A stretch of DNA of 64,000 nucleotides from Roseivirga sp. UBA6061 (GTDB lineage: Bacteria; Bacteroidota; Bacteroidia; Cytophagales; Cyclobacteriaceae): the NCBI GenBank assembly GCA_002427745.1, contig DIYF01000034.1, forward strand, positions 865-64,864, given 5' to 3'. The translations under genes and the position numbers were made by a program. This document shows, in pieces, positions 33,803-43,380 of the stretch; within the stretch, counting starts at the first letter, position 1; every line of letters starts with the position of its first letter. Under the pieces are notes generated by a model. That model had not been told where the DNA came from. It searched no databases and saw only the letters and a program-made list of their open reading frames with translations.

Positions 33803-36157
33803 TTATTCAACTCTCAGCTGATTCACAGGATTTTCCCTGGCGGAAGCATAAACCCTGAACCCAATGGCCGAGAAAGCAATAAAGAAAACAATCAGAACAG
33901 GCCAGATATAGTTATTCAGTTCAATGTCTTTGTGATAGGCATATACAATGTCCAGGATCATACCGATCACAAAATGTCCGGCAATGACGCCCAGTATGCT
34001 GGCAATCACCAGCATAATAACCACCTGACGATTGAGCAGATAAAGAATGTTACTCACGGAAGCGCCTAGTACCTTTCTAACCCCGAATTCCTTGATCCGA
34101 CTTTGGATGTTGAGATAAATCATGGCATAAAGTCCCAGAGCAGAGATAAGCAGGGTAACCACCGCCACAACACCATTGATATTCATCATGATATCATTAG
34201 TCTGACGCACTGCCTGCATCACGTCTTCCTGTAAAAAGCCCAGGTAGATCTCATCAGGGTAGAGACTGGCCCAGCGTTCGCGTAGCAGATCATCTGCTTT
34301 GAGCGGATCGTCACTGAGCAGCACATTGGCATAGCGATACTGCTCCTCTGGGGCAAAAAAGATGACCGTAGGTTCTATTTTATTATCGAGCATGATAGGT
34401 TTCAGGTTGAAGTCTTCTACAACTCCTATCACCGTGTAGCGATCGCCATTGTGCAGGAACCATCCGTTGAGTATATCTTCTTCCAGGCTTTCCAAGAGCA
34501 TTTCATTGACGATGGCATACTGGTGGTTGCCGGGCTGATTCTTTTCAAAGAGTGTTCCCTGGGTCAGACGGATTTCCAGCGCTTCCAGATAGCTCTCGCC
34601 TGCATTAATGGCCGCTACGTCATAGTCCTTGCCCAAGTGCTCTATGGAGGTAGAGATGGCGCTGAAACCGATAGCCTGCCGGGTGCCTGTGACTGAAACC
34701 ACAGTCGGCAATTGCTCAAGCTCTGTTTTAAGGGGAGTAAACTGTGATGCCTGAATGGGAATGTTGACCGAAGTCCTTAGCTCATAACCACGGTCCAGGG
34801 TTTCCTGATATTTTGCATTCTGCGTAAACAGGATCATGGAGAAGACATTGTACACGCAGATCATAAACTGAAAAGTCAGCAAGCCCTTGATAAAGAGGTT
34901 TTTTCCGGAGAATTTCACTTTACTTCTGAAGATCTCCACCGGCCTGAACTTACAGATATAGAAAGCAGGGTACATACCGGCCATCAAGCTGGTAAGCAGC
35001 CAGACGGCCAGGGTAAATCCGATGAAAGGAAGCACCTGAATCCGACTGAACTCCACGATTTCGAAGTTGAACATGGCGTTGTAGGGATCAATCAGGTACA
35101 TGGTAATCAAACCGGAAAAGGCCATGGCAAAGGACATCTGAATCACACTCTCCACGAGAAACTGAACCTTCAGGTCAAGTTTTTTGCCTCCCAGTACTTT
35201 GCGTACCCCGATCTCTTTTAGCCTGTTGCGCGATATGGCAATGCTGGTATTGATAAAGTTGAAGCAGGCCAGGAGTAATACAGTAATAGCGGAGCTAACA
35301 GTGCCCAATACAGAAGCGGGGTGTAGGTTGCCCATAAAGCTGCCATTGAGAATACTACCCTCAACAGCCGGCCATTCCAACAGCCCTATGCTGGCATAAG
35401 CAGCCACTTCAGTGCTTTCATTGACCTCATTCTGTACCGGCAGGTAGCGATCCAGGAGTGTATTAAGAGAGGCATCATCCAGATCAGTTTTAATGAAGGT
35501 GCCATCTACCCAGTTAGACCAGGATGTTTCATCAATATCGTTTTCCCGGATGTAATGAGGCATAGGGGCCACTATGCTATGAAGAAAGCAGGTGTTTTCA
35601 GGCAGTTTCTTGATGACACCAGCTACGGTAAAGGGTGTTTTCCTGCCATCATTGCCGACAAATTCGATAGTCTGACCGATGGCTTCTGTCTCTCCAAAGA
35701 GCTTAACAGCAGTCAGTTCATTGATGAAAATATCAGTTTGTTGAGTGAAGCGGGCCGAGCCACCGGTCTGTAACGGAAAATTGAATACCTCAAAGAACTG
35801 CTCGTCTACATAGGCGACTGATTCACGGAAAAGCTGATCTTCCAGTTTGATCAATTGACTCTCACGATGATAACTTGTGGCAATAAGCCCATCTGTATCA
35901 GCATTTAAAGCTGCAGCCAGTGGTAGTGGCGTGATACCCATCAGTCGATTGCCATTGGCGGTTACCTTGGCGGCATTCACCTTATGAATCTTGCCGGCAT
36001 CCTCAAAGAAGGTATTGAAACGAGAGTTGAACTGAATGTTGAAGTAAGCAATGGTGCAGAGTGAGAAAGCCACTGCAATGGAGAGCAGATTCACTCCCAC
36101 AAAGAACTTATTGCGCTGTAAGGTTCTGAGAGAAGTGAGTACATAGTTTGACCACAT
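33803..36157 (-). CDS. MacB/FtsX-type ABC permease, orphan
   Basis: A 784-residue duplicated permease: TM1 about 20-40, periplasmic domain to about 280, FtsX core (RLKEIGVRKVLGGKKLDLKV), mid TM near 425-445, second periplasmic domain, second FtsX core (IKEFGVRKVLGASVSNIL). It is more diverged from the pair at 47-52 kb than those are from each other. No ATPase is adjacent. The nearest upstream genes are a LuxR-type regulator and kinase on the same strand, with 117 nt between, so they may regulate it. Confidence 0.91.
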   Translation of the reverse strand: MWSNYVLTSLRTLQRNKFFVGVNLLSIAVAFSLCTIAYFNIQFNSRFNTFFEDAGKIHKVNAAKVTANGNRLMGITPLPLAAALNADTDGLIATSYHRESQLIKLEDQLFRESVAYVDEQFFEVFNFPLQTGGSARFTQQTDIFINELTAVKLFGETEAIGQTIEFVGNDGRKTPFTVAGVIKKLPENTCFLHSIVAPMPHYIRENDIDETSWSNWVDGTFIKTDLDDASLNTLLDRYLPVQNEVNESTEVAAYASIGLLEWPAVEGSILNGSFMGNLHPASVLGTVSSAITVLLLACFNFINTSIAISRNRLKEIGVRKVLGGKKLDLKVQFLVESVIQMSFAMAFSGLITMYLIDPYNAMFNFEIVEFSRIQVLPFIGFTLAVWLLTSLMAGMYPAFYICKFRPVEIFRSKVKFSGKNLFIKGLLTFQFMICVYNVFSMILFTQNAKYQETLDRGYELRTSVNIPIQASQFTPLKTELEQLPTVVSVTGTRQAIGFSAISTSIEHLGKDYDVAAINAGESYLEALEIRLTQGTLFEKNQPGNHQYAIVNEMLLESLEEDILNGWFLHNGDRYTVIGVVEDFNLKPIMLDNKIEPTVIFFAPEEQYRYANVLLSDDPLKADDLLRERWASLYPDEIYLGFLQEDVMQAVRQTNDIMMNINGVVAVVTLLISALGLYAMIYLNIQSRIKEFGVRKVLGASVSNILYLLNRQVVIMLVIASILGVIAGHFVIGMILDIVYAYHKDIELNNYIWPVLIVFFIAFSAIGFRVYASARENPVNQLRVE

Positions 36158-36274
36158 AAGAATTGAGTTTTTGTTGTTTACCCCTCAATAATGGCCTTTA
36201 TAATAGGTCCAAACGTCTGTTTCGATAAAGTCGGACCTTGTTTATGCGGTAAGTGACCGTTCTGACAACTCCTC

Positions 36275-36931
36275 TCAGGCTTCTACCAAACCATATTTCA
36301 CTGCGAACAATACCAGTCCCGCCATGTTTCGGGCATCGGTTTTTTCCAACAGAGTTTTGCGATAACCTTCAATTGTTTTAGGGCTGAGAAAGAGCGTTTC
36401 GCCAATCTCCAGGGTGGTTTTTTCTTCGCAGATCAAGCGTAAAACCTCCACTTCACGCTCATTCAGTCCATGGGATTTTAAAAGCGAGGTAGCTTTCAGG
36501 CCAGGGTCTGTGATACCTCCCAGCATAGCGCGCGATACTTTTTCTGAGAAGTAGTAATCCTGATGGTACACCTTTTCTATGGCCCGGATAACTTCGTCAG
36601 GGTCACAGTCTTTGAGCAGATATCCGTTGGCACCCAACTCCATCATCTGCACGATAAAGGCATTGCTCTGATGCATAGTAAGAATCAATATCTTGATGAG
36701 CTGGTTTCCCTTTCTGATCGTTTCTAAAGCCTCTTTACCTGTGAGCACAGGCATTTCAAGATCCAGCAGAATTACGTCTGGTCTCGAGCTTTCCAGCCCA
36801 TCCAGTAATTCCTGACCATTGGCAGCTTCCTGTACTACTTCAAAATGGGGGTAGGAGTTAAGGATTGATTTCATGCCTGACCGTATAAGCCTGTGATCAT
36901 CTGCCAGGGCTATTCTTATGTGTGCATTCAT
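36275..36931 (-). CDS. NarL/LuxR-type response regulator
   Basis: A 218-residue regulator: receiver domain with DDH at 11-13 and phospho-acceptor Asp57 (VILLDLEMP), then a LuxR HTH (about 150-215: HGLNEREVEVLRLICEEKTT, FLSPKTIEGYRKTLLEK). It overlaps the kinase gene by 4 nt (ATGA), so it is the cognate partner. Confidence 0.94.
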   Translation of the reverse strand: MNAHIRIALADDHRLIRSGMKSILNSYPHFEVVQEAANGQELLDGLESSRPDVILLDLEMPVLTGKEALETIRKGNQLIKILILTMHQSNAFIVQMMELGANGYLLKDCDPDEVIRAIEKVYHQDYYFSEKVSRAMLGGITDPGLKATSLLKSHGLNEREVEVLRLICEEKTTLEIGETLFLSPKTIEGYRKTLLEKTDARNMAGLVLFAVKYGLVEA

Positions 36932-37725
36932 GGAGTAGAGATGGTTAATGGAATTTGTATGCTGGCGGAAAAGCCCTGAACGCTCTGGTTGCCGAACTCA
37001 ATCTCACCCTGTAGCGCTTCAATACGGCTGTAAATATTCTTGATGCCAAGTCCCGGTTGATTCATTGCAAGAGAAAAGCCGGAGCCATTGTCGGCATAAA
37101 GTAGTCTGATATGCTCTGAAACAAATCTCAGGTCGATATTGACCCGGGTTGCCCCGGAATGTCTTATGGTGTTTTGAAGCAACTCCTGAACCACTCTCAG
37201 GAGTCCCAGTTCGGCCTCAGAAGAAAATCTTAAGGGCTCACCGGTTATGCTTAGATGGATAAAAAAGGAGGGAGGCTTTTGCAAAGGTTCTATGCATTCC
37301 TGCAGGGCCTGAACTAACCCGAAAGATTCAAGGGTGGCTGGTAGCAGATTATGACTTGCCGTACGTACAGCGGTTATACTCTCCTGAATCATTTCACAGG
37401 CTTCAGCCAGGAATGATGCCTGGTCTTTGCTGATACCGGCATTTCCCTGCTGATAACTGAGGTTCAGCTTCAGGCCCGAGAGCAGGGAACCAATACCATC
37501 GTGCAATTCTTTGGCCAGGCGTTTTCGTTCGCGTTCCTGGCCCTCAATGGTGGCTTGCAACATCTGCCGCTGACGGCTGTTTTCCAGCTCCTGTAACTGA
37601 AGTTTTTGAGCCACATTTTTCTTTTGATATACCACAACGAATACTACGACCAATGCAGCAAGAATGACGGTAATGAGTGCGCTGGAGATAAAGATCAGGA
37701 TAATGTCAGATTCTTGCGTGCCCAT
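36928..37725 (-). CDS. HisKA_3 sensor histidine kinase
   Basis: I start at the ATG at 37725 (MGTQESDIIL, 265 residues); a longer frame to 37887 would lie almost wholly inside the preceding gene. One TM (about 8-33) is followed by a coiled linker, the HisKA_3 dimerisation helix with His75 (RKRLAKELHDGIGSLLSG) and a HATPase domain (VVQELLQNTIRHSGA, LLYADNGSGF, GLGIKNIYSRI). There is no separate sensor domain. The overlapping upstream membrane protein probably supplies sensing. Confidence 0.92.
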   Translation of the reverse strand: MGTQESDIILIFISSALITVILAALVVVFVVVYQKKNVAQKLQLQELENSRQRQMLQATIEGQERERKRLAKELHDGIGSLLSGLKLNLSYQQGNAGISKDQASFLAEACEMIQESITAVRTASHNLLPATLESFGLVQALQECIEPLQKPPSFFIHLSITGEPLRFSSEAELGLLRVVQELLQNTIRHSGATRVNIDLRFVSEHIRLLYADNGSGFSLAMNQPGLGIKNIYSRIEALQGEIEFGNQSVQGFSASIQIPLTISTP

Positions 37726-38339
37726 ATGATTGCGATGGTATAGATGAGATAAAGCAGAATAACAAGGATAGCGTGAGTACCCCAGATAGCCACATAAACA
37801 TGTTGGGCCTGAACAAAAATGAAATTGGAGAAGATGAACAAAAGCATGTTTCCACAAAAGAAAATCAATACGCCTGTACTTAGCCAAAAGGCAAAGAGCC
37901 TTTCCGGATGCTGTATTTTCCTTTCGCGCTGCACTTTTATAAACCAGCTAACGGCCAGGCATATCAGTAGAGAACCCTTGACCGCCAGAATATAGGTGGG
38001 ATAGCCTGTAATGCCATCATCAAAGAGCACATTGAAAGTCCAGAGAGCTGAAAAGATCACCAGGATAGTGTTGAGAACCTTATAGGAAATAAAAGGAGGG
38101 AGGAGAGCGGAGAAGATTCTGATAAGTAGAACAGTTTCTACGAGTATGTAGAAATGGAAAAAGGGCATGTTAGTTCCCCAGGTCAGCTCCCATATAAAGG
38201 CCGCCAGGCCATTGATGAAAGTGACCCATATGAGTACAGAAAAGGTTTTAACCTCAGGGGGAAAATGTTTCCAGCCAAACAGGCTGAGAATGGCTGGAAG
38301 CAATGGAATACCGATCCCGATGTAAGTAAAAGCGTCCAA
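37695..38339 (-). CDS. Seven-TM-like membrane protein, likely sensor partner
   Basis: A 214-residue protein with six to seven hydrophobic segments (YIGIGIPLLPAILSLFGW, TFSVLIWVTFINGLAAFIW, FFHFYILVETVLLIRIFSAL, and so on) and no recognised family. Its 3' end overlaps the kinase start by 31 nt, which argues for translational coupling and a shared signalling role. An 18-nt gap separates it from the upstream lipoprotein gene. Confidence 0.8.
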   Translation of the reverse strand: MDAFTYIGIGIPLLPAILSLFGWKHFPPEVKTFSVLIWVTFINGLAAFIWELTWGTNMPFFHFYILVETVLLIRIFSALLPPFISYKVLNTILVIFSALWTFNVLFDDGITGYPTYILAVKGSLLICLAVSWFIKVQRERKIQHPERLFAFWLSTGVLIFFCGNMLLFIFSNFIFVQAQHVYVAIWGTHAILVILLYLIYTIAIIWARKNLTLS

Positions 38340-38357
38340 TTTATTTGTTTGAATAAG

Positions 38358-39209
38358 TCATATATCACTTACTAAGTCACTGTCCGGATCACAAAAACGG
38401 GGGCAGGGCCTGGCAAAATCGTTGACAAAATCATCTTCACTTTCCTCATCGCGTCTGGACCTGACTTTTGGCCTGGGAATGCCTTCAGATCTGGTATAGA
38501 TGACGTTTAAATAGACTACATTTCCGTACATCTCCGATTGGCCGCTTTTTGTGTTTTTTTGTGTCTCACTTCCGAACTCATAATTGTACTCTTCCGGAGA
38601 AAGTGTTCTCAGACCATAAAAAACATCGATCTTTCCCGAGTCATCGCTGGTAAATTTCCTTATCTGATCCATGTTATAGTTGTAGGCATATACATTGGTT
38701 GAGAAGACAGGTTTGGCCTTTACTTGCCAGCGTTTGGTATAATTAGCAGCTTCCCGTATATCGATCATCTCGCTTTTTTCAGTAGTGACCAGCAATACCT
38801 GACCTTCTTTGCTGATCATATCACGACAGTTTTGTGTAGAAGTAATGACAAGGTCCGGAACACTGGACGTGTCCGTTACCAGAGCATAGTAGAACCTCAG
38901 ACCATAATTCACCTCAGAAGTATCATTGACCTGATTAAACAAACCCTTCAGATCCTGAGCGGAAATAGTTCTGAGACCATTATCAATGTTGTGTTCATTA
39001 TTGTGAAGCCAGGTATTAGTCCAGATGGCTGCCGCCTGAGGATAAACACCATAGACCAGGGCATTACAGGAGTTAAGCCCCTTTTGATCTTCTGTATCAG
39101 AGGTAGGTTCATTACTGCTGTTTTTTGTGGTGCAAGACATGAATATCTGACTTAGAGAGAAAATGAAAATAACCCCTATAAGATTAAGAAATAAATAGAC
39201 TTTTTTCAT
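38358..39209 (-). CDS. Lipoprotein of unknown function
   Basis: A 283-residue lipoprotein (signal peptide with SQIFMSC, Cys26). Two related segments, NNGLRTISAQDLKGLFN-like and FYGLRTLSPEEYNYEF, suggest an internal repeat. The C-terminus is acidic and Cys-containing (RPCPRFCDPDSDLV). I do not recognise a family. It is probably first in the operon with the membrane protein, kinase and regulator, and so a candidate envelope input for that pathway. Confidence 0.75.
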   Translation of the reverse strand: MKKVYLFLNLIGVIFIFSLSQIFMSCTTKNSSNEPTSDTEDQKGLNSCNALVYGVYPQAAAIWTNTWLHNNEHNIDNGLRTISAQDLKGLFNQVNDTSEVNYGLRFYYALVTDTSSVPDLVITSTQNCRDMISKEGQVLLVTTEKSEMIDIREAANYTKRWQVKAKPVFSTNVYAYNYNMDQIRKFTSDDSGKIDVFYGLRTLSPEEYNYEFGSETQKNTKSGQSEMYGNVVYLNVIYTRSEGIPRPKVRSRRDEESEDDFVNDFARPCPRFCDPDSDLVSDI

Positions 39210-39369
39210 GGATGTATTGATTTTAATGAATTTTCAATTCGATAAACAATCACATAAAAAAAATCTGTATAAAGAATATTTGTAAATATAGGTTGGGTCC
39301 GTCTTCTTTTTTAAGTAATTGTTATTCAGTGGGTTATGTGTTTTGTCTGGCTTTGGAAACCATGAAAGT

Positions 39370-39387
39370 ACCCTGTAAAAACAGGGT
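39370..39387. promoter_or_regulatory. Hairpin/operator in 368-nt intergenic region
   Basis: ACCCTGT-AAAA-ACAGGGT is a 7-bp inverted repeat without a T-run, in the region between the divergent lipoprotein (38358) and lectin-like (39578) genes. A third partial word TACCCTG follows at once. The remainder of 39210-39577 is AT-rich near the lipoprotein start and shows no gene. Confidence 0.4.
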
Positions 39388-39577
39388 TTACCCTGAAAGA
39401 CGAATACGGCTTTTCAGGTATCCATAATCAGGGAATCAGGACTGTTCTGACGCTTATTGAGTTCTCACCTTTGACCTGTCGGTTTTACGAAAATCACATA
39501 GGTCTGCCACCTTAACAGGCACGGGAGGACGCTGAAAATCCCTTAACAGAGTAGGTAACACTTTAACAATTTTAATC

Positions 39578-39898
39578 ATGTCAAATTTCAACACACAAAC
39601 CGGAACAGTAGAAAACTTTACCACTTCAGATTACAACTGGCAAACAGTCAAATTCGACCCTGCATTTCCTGATGGAGTAATTCCTCAGGTATTTGCTCAG
39701 ATTCAGACTTTCGGAGGTGGTGACATTCCTGGTTTGCGCCTCAAAAATATCTCAAACGCCAGTTTTCAGGTGAGTATGCGTGAAGTATATGTATCTAATG
39801 CCACCTCCAGTACACTCGGAGATTTGGGTACTGTTCAGGGAAATGGAAATCATCCTAATGAAGAAACACTTGCCTGGATGGCTATTGCCATCAGTTAA
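39578..39898 (+). CDS. H-type lectin-like protein, 106 aa
   Basis: A single-domain protein (MSNFNTQTGTVENF). The pattern NWQTVKFDPAFPDGVIPQVF, AQIQTFGGGDIPGLRLKNIS, NASFQVSMREVY, ...EETLAWMAIAIS matches the H-type lectin fold (PF09458 type), in which W/F strands and an Arg/Asp site bind N-acetylgalactosamine-like sugars. It has no signal peptide, so it is cytoplasmic or leaves by an unusual route. It is monocistronic with a terminator at 39948. Confidence 0.72.
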   Translation: MSNFNTQTGTVENFTTSDYNWQTVKFDPAFPDGVIPQVFAQIQTFGGGDIPGLRLKNISNASFQVSMREVYVSNATSSTLGDLGTVQGNGNHPNEETLAWMAIAIS

Positions 39899-39947
39899 AA
39901 GTGTGCCACTGGATACTTAAGGCCAGAACAGAGCCTTAAGGCTTCTG

Positions 39948-39986
39948 AAGCTTCTGCCAGACTTTTACAGTGGCAGGAGCTTTTTT
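39948..39986 (+). terminator. Rho-independent terminator
   Basis: AAGCTTCTGCCA ... TGGCAGGAGCTT forms a stem with one mismatch, followed by a T-run, 50 nt after the lectin-like gene. Confidence 0.8.
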
Positions 39987-40012
39987 GTTTATCAAGCCTG
40001 TGAAAATCTCTC

Positions 40013-41134
40013 TTACAGGCTCTTCTTATATTCTGAGGGAGTCATACCCTCTGCCTTTTTAAAGATGCTGTTAAAGGAAGATTTTGAGTTAAAGCCTGTC
40101 TCCATAGCGATTCCCAGCAGAGTATAGTGCTCGTACTTTTTGTCTTTAAGGTTTTCTTTGAAAGCTGCCACCCGATAATCATTGACAAAGCCGAAAAAGT
40201 TGGTCTGAAACTGATCGTTGATGATCTGAGACAGGTCATGTTTGGTCATAGAGAGGGCAGAAGCCAGTGACTCCAGATTTAGCTGACTGTCCAGATAGGG
40301 CTTTTCCTCTTCCATATAAGTCCTTAGCTTGTCAACCATTTCCAGAGCCTCTTCTTTCGCCAGTTTACTGCTCGCGTAGCGCTCAGGTTTGGGAGGTGCC
40401 GGCTCAGAAGGCAGTTGTGGCTGCAGGTTGGTGAAAATGGTGGTCTGCTTTACGCCATAAAATCCAATGACAGATATATTGAGCACCACCGCTCCGGCTA
40501 CTCCCTGAAACGATGTGAGAAAGTCTATCCACTGAAAGGAACCGGCCCAGATAATGGCAAAGCTAAACCAGAAACCTATCATGGAGAGGATAATCCAATA
40601 GCGAAGCCAGTTCATATTGATCTTTTCCAGGTAAGAGAACTCACTTTTTATCCGGTTTCTATGCCTGAACAAGAGATAAAGACTGAGCATGGGGTAGAGA
40701 AAACTGAAGAAAGCCAGAATAAGGCCGTAATAAGCAAGGTAAAAAGGCAGAGAGCCTGTCATCTGGATAAACCCTTTGTCGACTACCGTGCTATACTCTT
40801 CGGCATGGTAGAGCATGGCTGCATACATAAAAACAAAGGGGATGAAGTGATACAGGTACCGGTAGAGATTGAACTGTCTGGGAACTACCAGGGCACAGAC
40901 ATAAAAGTAAAGCAGCGGAGCGGTGAGAAATGGCAGAGTGCCTCCCAACAGCTCCAGTGTCAGGTTCTGAGTGCCCGGATAATTGAAGTCATGATAAAAG
41001 AACAGCAGGTTGCCCGCACTGAACAATAACCAGGTGATCAGGATATAGTCATGTGTTTCCCGTGTCTTCTTAACACTCAATAGCAGCCCCAGAAAAGCCG
41101 CCATAAAAATACCCAGGTAGATGGCAATGTTCAT
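40013..41134 (-). CDS. AraC regulator with membrane N-terminus
   Basis: A 373-residue protein: about seven hydrophobic segments in residues 1-225 (MNIAIYLGIFMAAFLGLLLS ...) and an AraC HTH domain at about 275-372 (LESLASALSMTKHDLSQIIN, ETGFNSKSSFNSIFKKAEGM, TPSEYKKSL). It has the same architecture as the gene at 30966, as an independent paralogue. It diverges from the TIGR00341 gene across 104 nt, which is its most likely local target. Confidence 0.88.
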   Translation of the reverse strand: MNIAIYLGIFMAAFLGLLLSVKKTRETHDYILITWLLFSAGNLLFFYHDFNYPGTQNLTLELLGGTLPFLTAPLLYFYVCALVVPRQFNLYRYLYHFIPFVFMYAAMLYHAEEYSTVVDKGFIQMTGSLPFYLAYYGLILAFFSFLYPMLSLYLLFRHRNRIKSEFSYLEKINMNWLRYWIILSMIGFWFSFAIIWAGSFQWIDFLTSFQGVAGAVVLNISVIGFYGVKQTTIFTNLQPQLPSEPAPPKPERYASSKLAKEEALEMVDKLRTYMEEEKPYLDSQLNLESLASALSMTKHDLSQIINDQFQTNFFGFVNDYRVAAFKENLKDKKYEHYTLLGIAMETGFNSKSSFNSIFKKAEGMTPSEYKKSL

Positions 41135-41238
41135 GCGCTATGAAGATGCAAAAAAACATGCATTTGTCGCTTCCCTTATCTGTTTTTGATGCACTAAATA
41201 AGGAATGATTAAGTCATTGCAATTTTTTAATTTAAAAT

Positions 41239-42645
41239 ATGGATAGTTCATTAATAAGACTCGTCAGGTCTTTAAAACTCTTTTTCAAGGACAGATTTGA
41301 TTTACACGAAGACAAGGAGCGCGAAAGTGTGACCAAAGCAGATATCGCCAAGGGCTCTGAGTTTAAAGGTACCAACCTCTGGATTCTCATTTTTGCTATT
41401 ATCATTGCCTCTATTGGTTTGAATGTCAATTCAACGGCCGTGATCATCGGAGCCATGCTTATTTCTCCGCTAATGGGCCCTATTATGGGCATAGGGCTGG
41501 GAGCTGCCGTGTACGATATTCCCCTGATTCAGAAAGGGGCCAGGAACCTTTTGATTGCAGTCGTCATCAGTATCATCACGTCTACGCTGTACTTTTTGAT
41601 CACACCCCTCGGAGAAGCTCAGTCAGAGCTCTTGTCTCGTACACAGCCCAATATCTGGGATGTTATGATCGCTTTTACCGGAGGACTGGCAGGAATCATA
41701 GCCGGATCGAGGAAGGAAAAGTCGAATGCTATACCGGGGGTGGCCATTGCCACGGCTCTGATGCCGCCACTCTGCACAGCCGGCTATGGCCTGGCTATTG
41801 GCAACTGGTACTACTTTGGCGGGGCGCTGTTTCTTTTCTTTATCAATAGTGTATTCATTTCAGTAAGTACCGTGCTGATTGTCAGGCTGCTGAATTACCG
41901 CAAGAAGAAATTTGATGATCCTAAACTCGGAAGGAAAGTACAGTGGTGGGTTACATTCTTTGTAGTGGTCACGGTTTTACCAAGCGTCTATTTTGCCTAT
42001 AACCTGGTCAAAAAGTCTGTTTTTGAGCAAAACGCCAGGTCCTTTATAGAAAACGAGTTCCAGTTTGAGCAAACACAGGTCATTGACTCTCATCTCAGTT
42101 TCGATAAAAAAGGAAGCAATATTGAGGTCACTCTGTTTGGTAAACTGATCAGCGAAGAATCCATTGCCCAGGTAAGAACACACCTTGATGATTATGGACT
42201 GGCCGACTGTCAGTTGAAAATTACCCAGGCCTATAAAGACAATGAGGAAGACCTGATGACTTTAGAGCGAATCAGCCAGAATATGAAGTCAGGCCTTATC
42301 GAAGACCTTTATCGCAAGAACGAAGAGGTGCTCCAGTCCAAAGATGAGCGTATCAAGCTGCTTGAAGATGAATTGTATAAGCTACAGGCCAGTCAGTATC
42401 CGGTCATGGATATATCAGAAGAGCTGCGGGTACAGTATGAGGGGCTCAGGGATTTTACGGTCATGGATGGTTATATCAGAAATGTGCAGTCAGATGAAAT
42501 GGACACCATTTGTTTTGCCCGTGTATCCTTTACCGAAAGCCAACCACCTGAGGCATATGAGAGAATAAGAAAATGGCTTCAGGTACGGCTCAAGGTCGAT
42601 TCGGTGAGCATTATACCCGCTGTAACAGCTCCGGCCTCAGAGTAG
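41239..42645 (+). CDS. TIGR00341/DUF389 membrane protein
   Basis: A 468-residue protein. A cytoplasmic N-terminus is followed by a six-TM DUF389 core (about 48-245) with the hallmark ASIGLNVNSTAVIIGAMLIS and PLMGPIMGIGLGAAVYD, then TGGLAGIIAGSR and GVAIATALMPPLCTAGYGLA. A beta/coiled C-terminal region (about 280-468) is present. The family function is not established, though transport has been proposed. Its 3' end overlaps the convergent LytTR gene by 9 nt. Confidence 0.9.
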   Translation: MDSSLIRLVRSLKLFFKDRFDLHEDKERESVTKADIAKGSEFKGTNLWILIFAIIIASIGLNVNSTAVIIGAMLISPLMGPIMGIGLGAAVYDIPLIQKGARNLLIAVVISIITSTLYFLITPLGEAQSELLSRTQPNIWDVMIAFTGGLAGIIAGSRKEKSNAIPGVAIATALMPPLCTAGYGLAIGNWYYFGGALFLFFINSVFISVSTVLIVRLLNYRKKKFDDPKLGRKVQWWVTFFVVVTVLPSVYFAYNLVKKSVFEQNARSFIENEFQFEQTQVIDSHLSFDKKGSNIEVTLFGKLISEESIAQVRTHLDDYGLADCQLKITQAYKDNEEDLMTLERISQNMKSGLIEDLYRKNEEVLQSKDERIKLLEDELYKLQASQYPVMDISEELRVQYEGLRDFTVMDGYIRNVQSDEMDTICFARVSFTESQPPEAYERIRKWLQVRLKVDSVSIIPAVTAPASE

Positions 42646-43380
42646 GACTTTAAGCTGGTGGCGGTAAGACTTACTCATAACCACTTTATCTCCGTTGGAA
42701 AGTGTAACCTCATAGTTACCTCTGGACAATGGCTCCATAGAGCGCAGCTGATTGAGGTTAATAATATGTGATTTATGTACCCGGATAAACTGCTCCGGGA
42801 GCCTTTCCAGAATGCATTTAAGGCTTTCTCTGACCAGATAGACCTCCTTCTGAAAATATACTTTGATGTAGTAGTCAAAGCCTTGCAACCTGATCAGCTC
42901 TTTGAAATCCAGAAAATGAATTTTACCCGAAGCCCTGATCTTCAGTTTGCCGGCAGGGGATGGGCTAAGCTGAGGGGCTTCCAGAAGGCCCTGAAGGTTT
43001 TGGCCGGAACCGGAATTAATCCGCTCTTTGGCATATGCCAGTGCCTGAAAAAAACGCTCATCAGTAAATGGCTTTTGCAGATAATCCAGCGCATGAACTT
43101 CGAAGGCATTCAGGGCATACTCATCATAGGCCGTTATAAAGATCACCAGAGGCAGATTGCCGGGCTCCAGGTTTTCCAGTACCTCAAAACCATTCAGCCC
43201 CGGCATTTGAATGTCCAGAAAGATCAGGTCTGGTCTTAAGCGATTAATGGCCTCAACCGCCTCGCGACCATTACGGCAGACACTGATTACCTGCAGACCG
43301 TCCTGCCCGGATAAAAGAAGCTGAAGCCCTTCGCAGGCGTCAATTTCATCGTCTATGATGATGGTCCTGAGATTAGTCAA
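42637..43380 (-). CDS. LytTR response regulator
   Basis: The receiver begins only at the TTG at 43380 (TNLRTIIIDDE), which overlaps the kinase stop; longer frames run inside the kinase gene. This gives 247 residues: receiver with DDE at 10-12 and Asp56 (LIFLDIQMP), and a LytTR domain (about 145-245: LIRLQGFDYYIKVYF, IRVHKSHIINLNQLRS). The unusual TTG start and overlap imply coupling with the kinase. Confidence 0.87.
   Translation of the reverse strand: MTNLRTIIIDDEIDACEGLQLLLSGQDGLQVISVCRNGREAVEAINRLRPDLIFLDIQMPGLNGFEVLENLEPGNLPLVIFITAYDEYALNAFEVHALDYLQKPFTDERFFQALAYAKERINSGSGQNLQGLLEAPQLSPSPAGKLKIRASGKIHFLDFKELIRLQGFDYYIKVYFQKEVYLVRESLKCILERLPEQFIRVHKSHIINLNQLRSMEPLSRGNYEVTLSNGDKVVMSKSYRHQLKVLL

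Noticed and set aside
37726..37887. Longer N-terminus for the HisKA_3 kinase
   Set aside because: The extra 54 codons lie inside the preceding membrane-protein gene and encode an unnatural Cys/His/Tyr-rich peptide.
40415..41029. Plus-strand frame of 204 codons
   Set aside because: Antisense to the membrane-AraC gene; its composition lacks any domain and the opposite strand has a clear HTH.
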